A model generated the notes under the pieces. That model was not told the DNA's origin. It did not search any database and saw only the letters and a list, made by a program, of their open reading frames with translations. Below, one piece after another: positions 61,848 through 64,000 of a stretch of DNA of 64,000 nt. Source of the DNA: Flavobacterium sp. CF136. GTDB lineage: Bacteria; Bacteroidota; Bacteroidia; Flavobacteriales; Flavobacteriaceae. Position 1 is the first letter of the stretch; every line of letters starts with the position of its first letter. The stretch lies in NCBI RefSeq assembly GCF_000282055.1, contig NZ_AKJZ01000023.1, positions 1 to 64,000 on the forward strand, written 5' to 3'. The translations under genes were made by a program, and so were the position numbers.

Positions 61848-62966
61848 TTATTTCTTTTTCTCTTCTTCATTAATCAAACCCTGATTCCAGATTTTAATTT
61901 TATCCGAAACTTTGATTCCACTTTTAACCTGAACATAAATTCCGTCACTAACTCCTAAAACTATATTTTTTCTTTGAAATTTCTGAGGAGCGGTTTCAAT
62001 CTCTACATAAGGTTTTTGTGTTTTCTTGTCAAACTGAACCAATGATTCTTTGATTGCCAAAACTTTTTCGGCTTTTTCTAAGATGATTGAAGCATTTGCG
62101 CTTAAGCCGGCCCTAATAAAAGTAGCGTCTTTATTTTCTAAAGAAGCTTTAATTTCAAACTGGATGGCACCATTTTCAGTTACTCCTTTTGGTGCTATGT
62201 AAGTTAATGCTGCATTAAATTTTTTGTTTTCGATAGCCCCAACAGTGATTTCAATTGGCATTTTTTCTTTTATTTTACCAACTTCAGATTCATCAATTTT
62301 TCCAACAAAAATCATTCTTCCAACATCTGCAACACTGGCAATCGTAGTACCTTCATTAAAATTATTACTTTCAATAACCTGATTCCCTACTTTTACCGGA
62401 ACATCTAAAACCATTCCGTTCACAGTAGAACGAATTAAGGTATTAGCATAACTACCTAAAGATGATGTAGTTCCTGTTTTTACAATATCTAAACTCTGTT
62501 TTGCTGCCTGATAATTTTGTTTTGCCTGTTTGTAAGCTAATTGAGCCGCATCAAAATCATTTGCCGAAATAACATCCTTATCAAATAATGTTTTTTGTCT
62601 CTGATAAATTTTCTCTTGATTATCTAAAGCAATCTTAGCTGTCTGTACCTGATTTTGTGTACTGCTCACATTCGAAACATTGGCAACAACCCTGATTTTA
62701 GCAATCATATCTCCCGCTTTGATTTTCTCACCTGCTTTAATGTAAACCTGCTCAATAATACCCGAGATGTTTGGTTTGATTAGAACCTCTTCATCAGGCT
62801 GAATATTACCTGTCGCAATAGTGCTTTTTATAATCGTTTTAATTTCTGCTTTTTCAGTTTTAAAGACAATTGGAGACTCTTGATTTTTAGCGTATAAATA
62901 GTATAATGCGCCAAAGAAAACTAAAGCAATAAAAATTAAAATGGTTACGGTTACTCCTTTTTTCAT
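61848..62966 (-). CDS. efflux periplasmic adaptor (HlyD/MacA family), 372 residues
   Basis: The adaptor starts with a membrane anchor (VTVTILIFIALVFFGALYYLYA). The lipoyl half VLIKPNISGIIEQVYIKAGEKIKAGDMIAKIR, a helical hairpin (about 95-160), the second half STVNGMVLDVPVKVGNQVI and the membrane-proximal ASIILEKAEKVLAIKES follow. It lies 39 bases downstream of the MacB-type permease, which makes it the likely MacA-like partner. The tail EEEKKK is charged. Confidence 0.92.
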   Translation of the reverse strand: MKKGVTVTILIFIALVFFGALYYLYAKNQESPIVFKTEKAEIKTIIKSTIATGNIQPDEEVLIKPNISGIIEQVYIKAGEKIKAGDMIAKIRVVANVSNVSSTQNQVQTAKIALDNQEKIYQRQKTLFDKDVISANDFDAAQLAYKQAKQNYQAAKQSLDIVKTGTTSSLGSYANTLIRSTVNGMVLDVPVKVGNQVIESNNFNEGTTIASVADVGRMIFVGKIDESEVGKIKEKMPIEITVGAIENKKFNAALTYIAPKGVTENGAIQFEIKASLENKDATFIRAGLSANASIILEKAEKVLAIKESLVQFDKKTQKPYVEIETAPQKFQRKNIVLGVSDGIYVQVKSGIKVSDKIKIWNQGLINEEEKKK

Positions 62967-63005
62967 TTTGTGTTTGATTTAATCGATTATTTTTTGATTG
63001 ATAAT

Positions 63006-64000
63006 TTATTCTGTTCGTAAAGCATCTACCGGCTTCACATTGATTGCAGTCTGAGCCGGAATAAATCCTGCTAATAAACCAGACCCTACTAATATTAATA
63101 ATGCTACAAATACAACCCTTAAATCTACACTTGGGTTGGCAAACATGGTATTACTGTCCGGAGGCATCGAATCCAGGGCCATATTCAGAACTGCTATAAT
63201 TCCTGTTGCTACGGCAATTCCTAACATCCCCGAAATAATAGTTAAAAATATAGATTCCGATAAAATTTGTCCTCGTATAGCTGCCGGCGTAGCTCCTAAA
63301 GCTCTCCTGATCCCTATTTCTTTTGTACGCTCTTTGACTACAATAAGCATGATATTCGAAATACCGATTACACCGGAAATCAAGACTAAAGTTCCTACAA
63401 AATAAGCGATGATTTTTAGAATATCAAACAGACTTTGTACTTTATTGAATTGTTCATATAAATCAAAATTGCCAACGGCTCTGTCGTCTTCAGGATTTAC
63501 AGAGTGAAGTGATTTGATTAATTCTAAAATTTTTGGTTTCAGGGAAGTAATTGATGTTTCGTCTTTTGCTGTCAGTGCCATCCAGCCTACTTTATCACCA
63601 TAATTAAAAGCCTGCTGAAAAGTTGTAAACGGAATGAAAATATTTTTCTGCTCCTGTTCAGCATTTCCACCTTGCTGCTTAGAATGATAAACACCGATCA
63701 CCATAAAATTAATTCCGTTTATTTTTACGTAGGTGCCAATAGCTTCTTCTTCTTTTCCATAAAGTTCACTAATAACTCCTTTACCAATCACTGCTATTTT
63801 TCTTCTTTCTGTAATATCCTGCTGATTTATAAAACGGCCTTTTATAATATCCATCGGCTGTTGTTTAATCAATTCGGGATAATCACCATAGATCGTAAAA
63901 GAGGAAGTTTTTGTTCCCCGAACTACATTATTTGTCCCGTTAAAATCACCTAACTGATTTCGCGGTGAGACATATAACAAATCCGGAAACGCCTGTTTTA
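63006..64000 (-). CDS. MacB-type ABC transporter permease (5' end beyond the window)
   Basis: The frame is open to the right edge (reading KQAFPDLLYVSPRNQLGDF at the border), so only the C-terminal ~330 residues are seen. They comprise the end of the periplasmic MacB_PCD region (VIGVYHSKQQGGNAEQEQ) and three FtsX-type membrane helices with NIMLIVVKERTKEIGIRRALGATPAAIRGQIL, ending VKPVDALRTE. The TTG at 63980 is not the true start. With its ATPase (not seen), adaptor and TolC it should form a MacAB-like tripartite exporter for peptides, lipids or drugs. Confidence 0.92.
   Translation of the reverse strand, partial: KQAFPDLLYVSPRNQLGDFNGTNNVVRGTKTSSFTIYGDYPELIKQQPMDIIKGRFINQQDITERRKIAVIGKGVISELYGKEEEAIGTYVKINGINFMVIGVYHSKQQGGNAEQEQKNIFIPFTTFQQAFNYGDKVGWMALTAKDETSITSLKPKILELIKSLHSVNPEDDRAVGNFDLYEQFNKVQSLFDILKIIAYFVGTLVLISGVIGISNIMLIVVKERTKEIGIRRALGATPAAIRGQILSESIFLTIISGMLGIAVATGIIAVLNMALDSMPPDSNTMFANPSVDLRVVFVALLILVGSGLLAGFIPAQTAINVKPVDALRTE

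Overview
The window comes from a Bacteroidota genome, almost certainly a Flavobacterium or a close relative. The DNA is AT-rich. Promoters carry the Bacteroidota -7 element TAnnTTTG, many of them without a clear Shine-Dalgarno sequence downstream. The gene set includes type IX secretion and gliding-related proteins: a T9SS type B sorting domain, a PorG/DUF6089-like protein and a PorP/SprF-like protein. Gene orders such as porG-uppS-bamA-ompH-ompH and tig/clpP/clpX are typical of flavobacteria.

Layout. 0-7 kb: a sugar aminotransferase (DegT family), Kdo transferase, a tiny heptad-repeat lipoprotein, a YegP-like protein, tRNA-Leu(UAA), tRNA-Gly(GCC) and mutS. 7-20 kb: a DUF1573 protein, a SpoU methylase, a 1099-residue LRR/C-type-lectin/Ig-like T9SS substrate, a folK-deoxynucleoside kinase fusion, sppA, an alpha/beta hydrolase, an AsmA-like protein, a GT9 glycosyltransferase and DUF2797. 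20-28 kb: a GH3-family enzyme, a SAM methyltransferase, a 700-bp island of several different repeat elements, serB, and an alternating VOC/SRPBCC operon divergent from a GlxA-type regulator. 28-31 kb is the most accessory-looking stretch: two tandem paralogous genes of immunity-protein type, with a broken 53-codon reading frame between them that looks like the tail of a lost toxin gene.

30-47 kb is core: clpX, clpP, tig, pdxJ, nadK, the outer-membrane biogenesis operon (porG-like, uppS, bamA, two ompH/skp genes), a TonB-dependent receptor with a Cys/His-rich companion, and murI. 47-54 kb: a FadL-like/DUF4270 pair, then a module of a predicted outer-membrane barrel, a six-bladed Kelch lipoprotein, a DUF4907 lipoprotein, a LytS-type histidine kinase and a LytTR regulator. 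54-64 kb: a gamma-carbonic-anhydrase-like protein, PorP/SprF, a NifU-like protein with a duplicated N-domain, MscS, tsaB, and an efflux operon (MacB-type permease cut by the window edge, two adaptors, TolC).

The most notable non-coding signal is a pair of related RNA-like elements, at 23371-23470 (+) and 28398-28500 (-). They share a GGGTT loop, equal spacer lengths and several compensatory base-pair changes in three stems. This supports a transcribed, structured RNA family, which may already be catalogued. Functions are assigned from sequence motifs and family knowledge only; no database search was possible.
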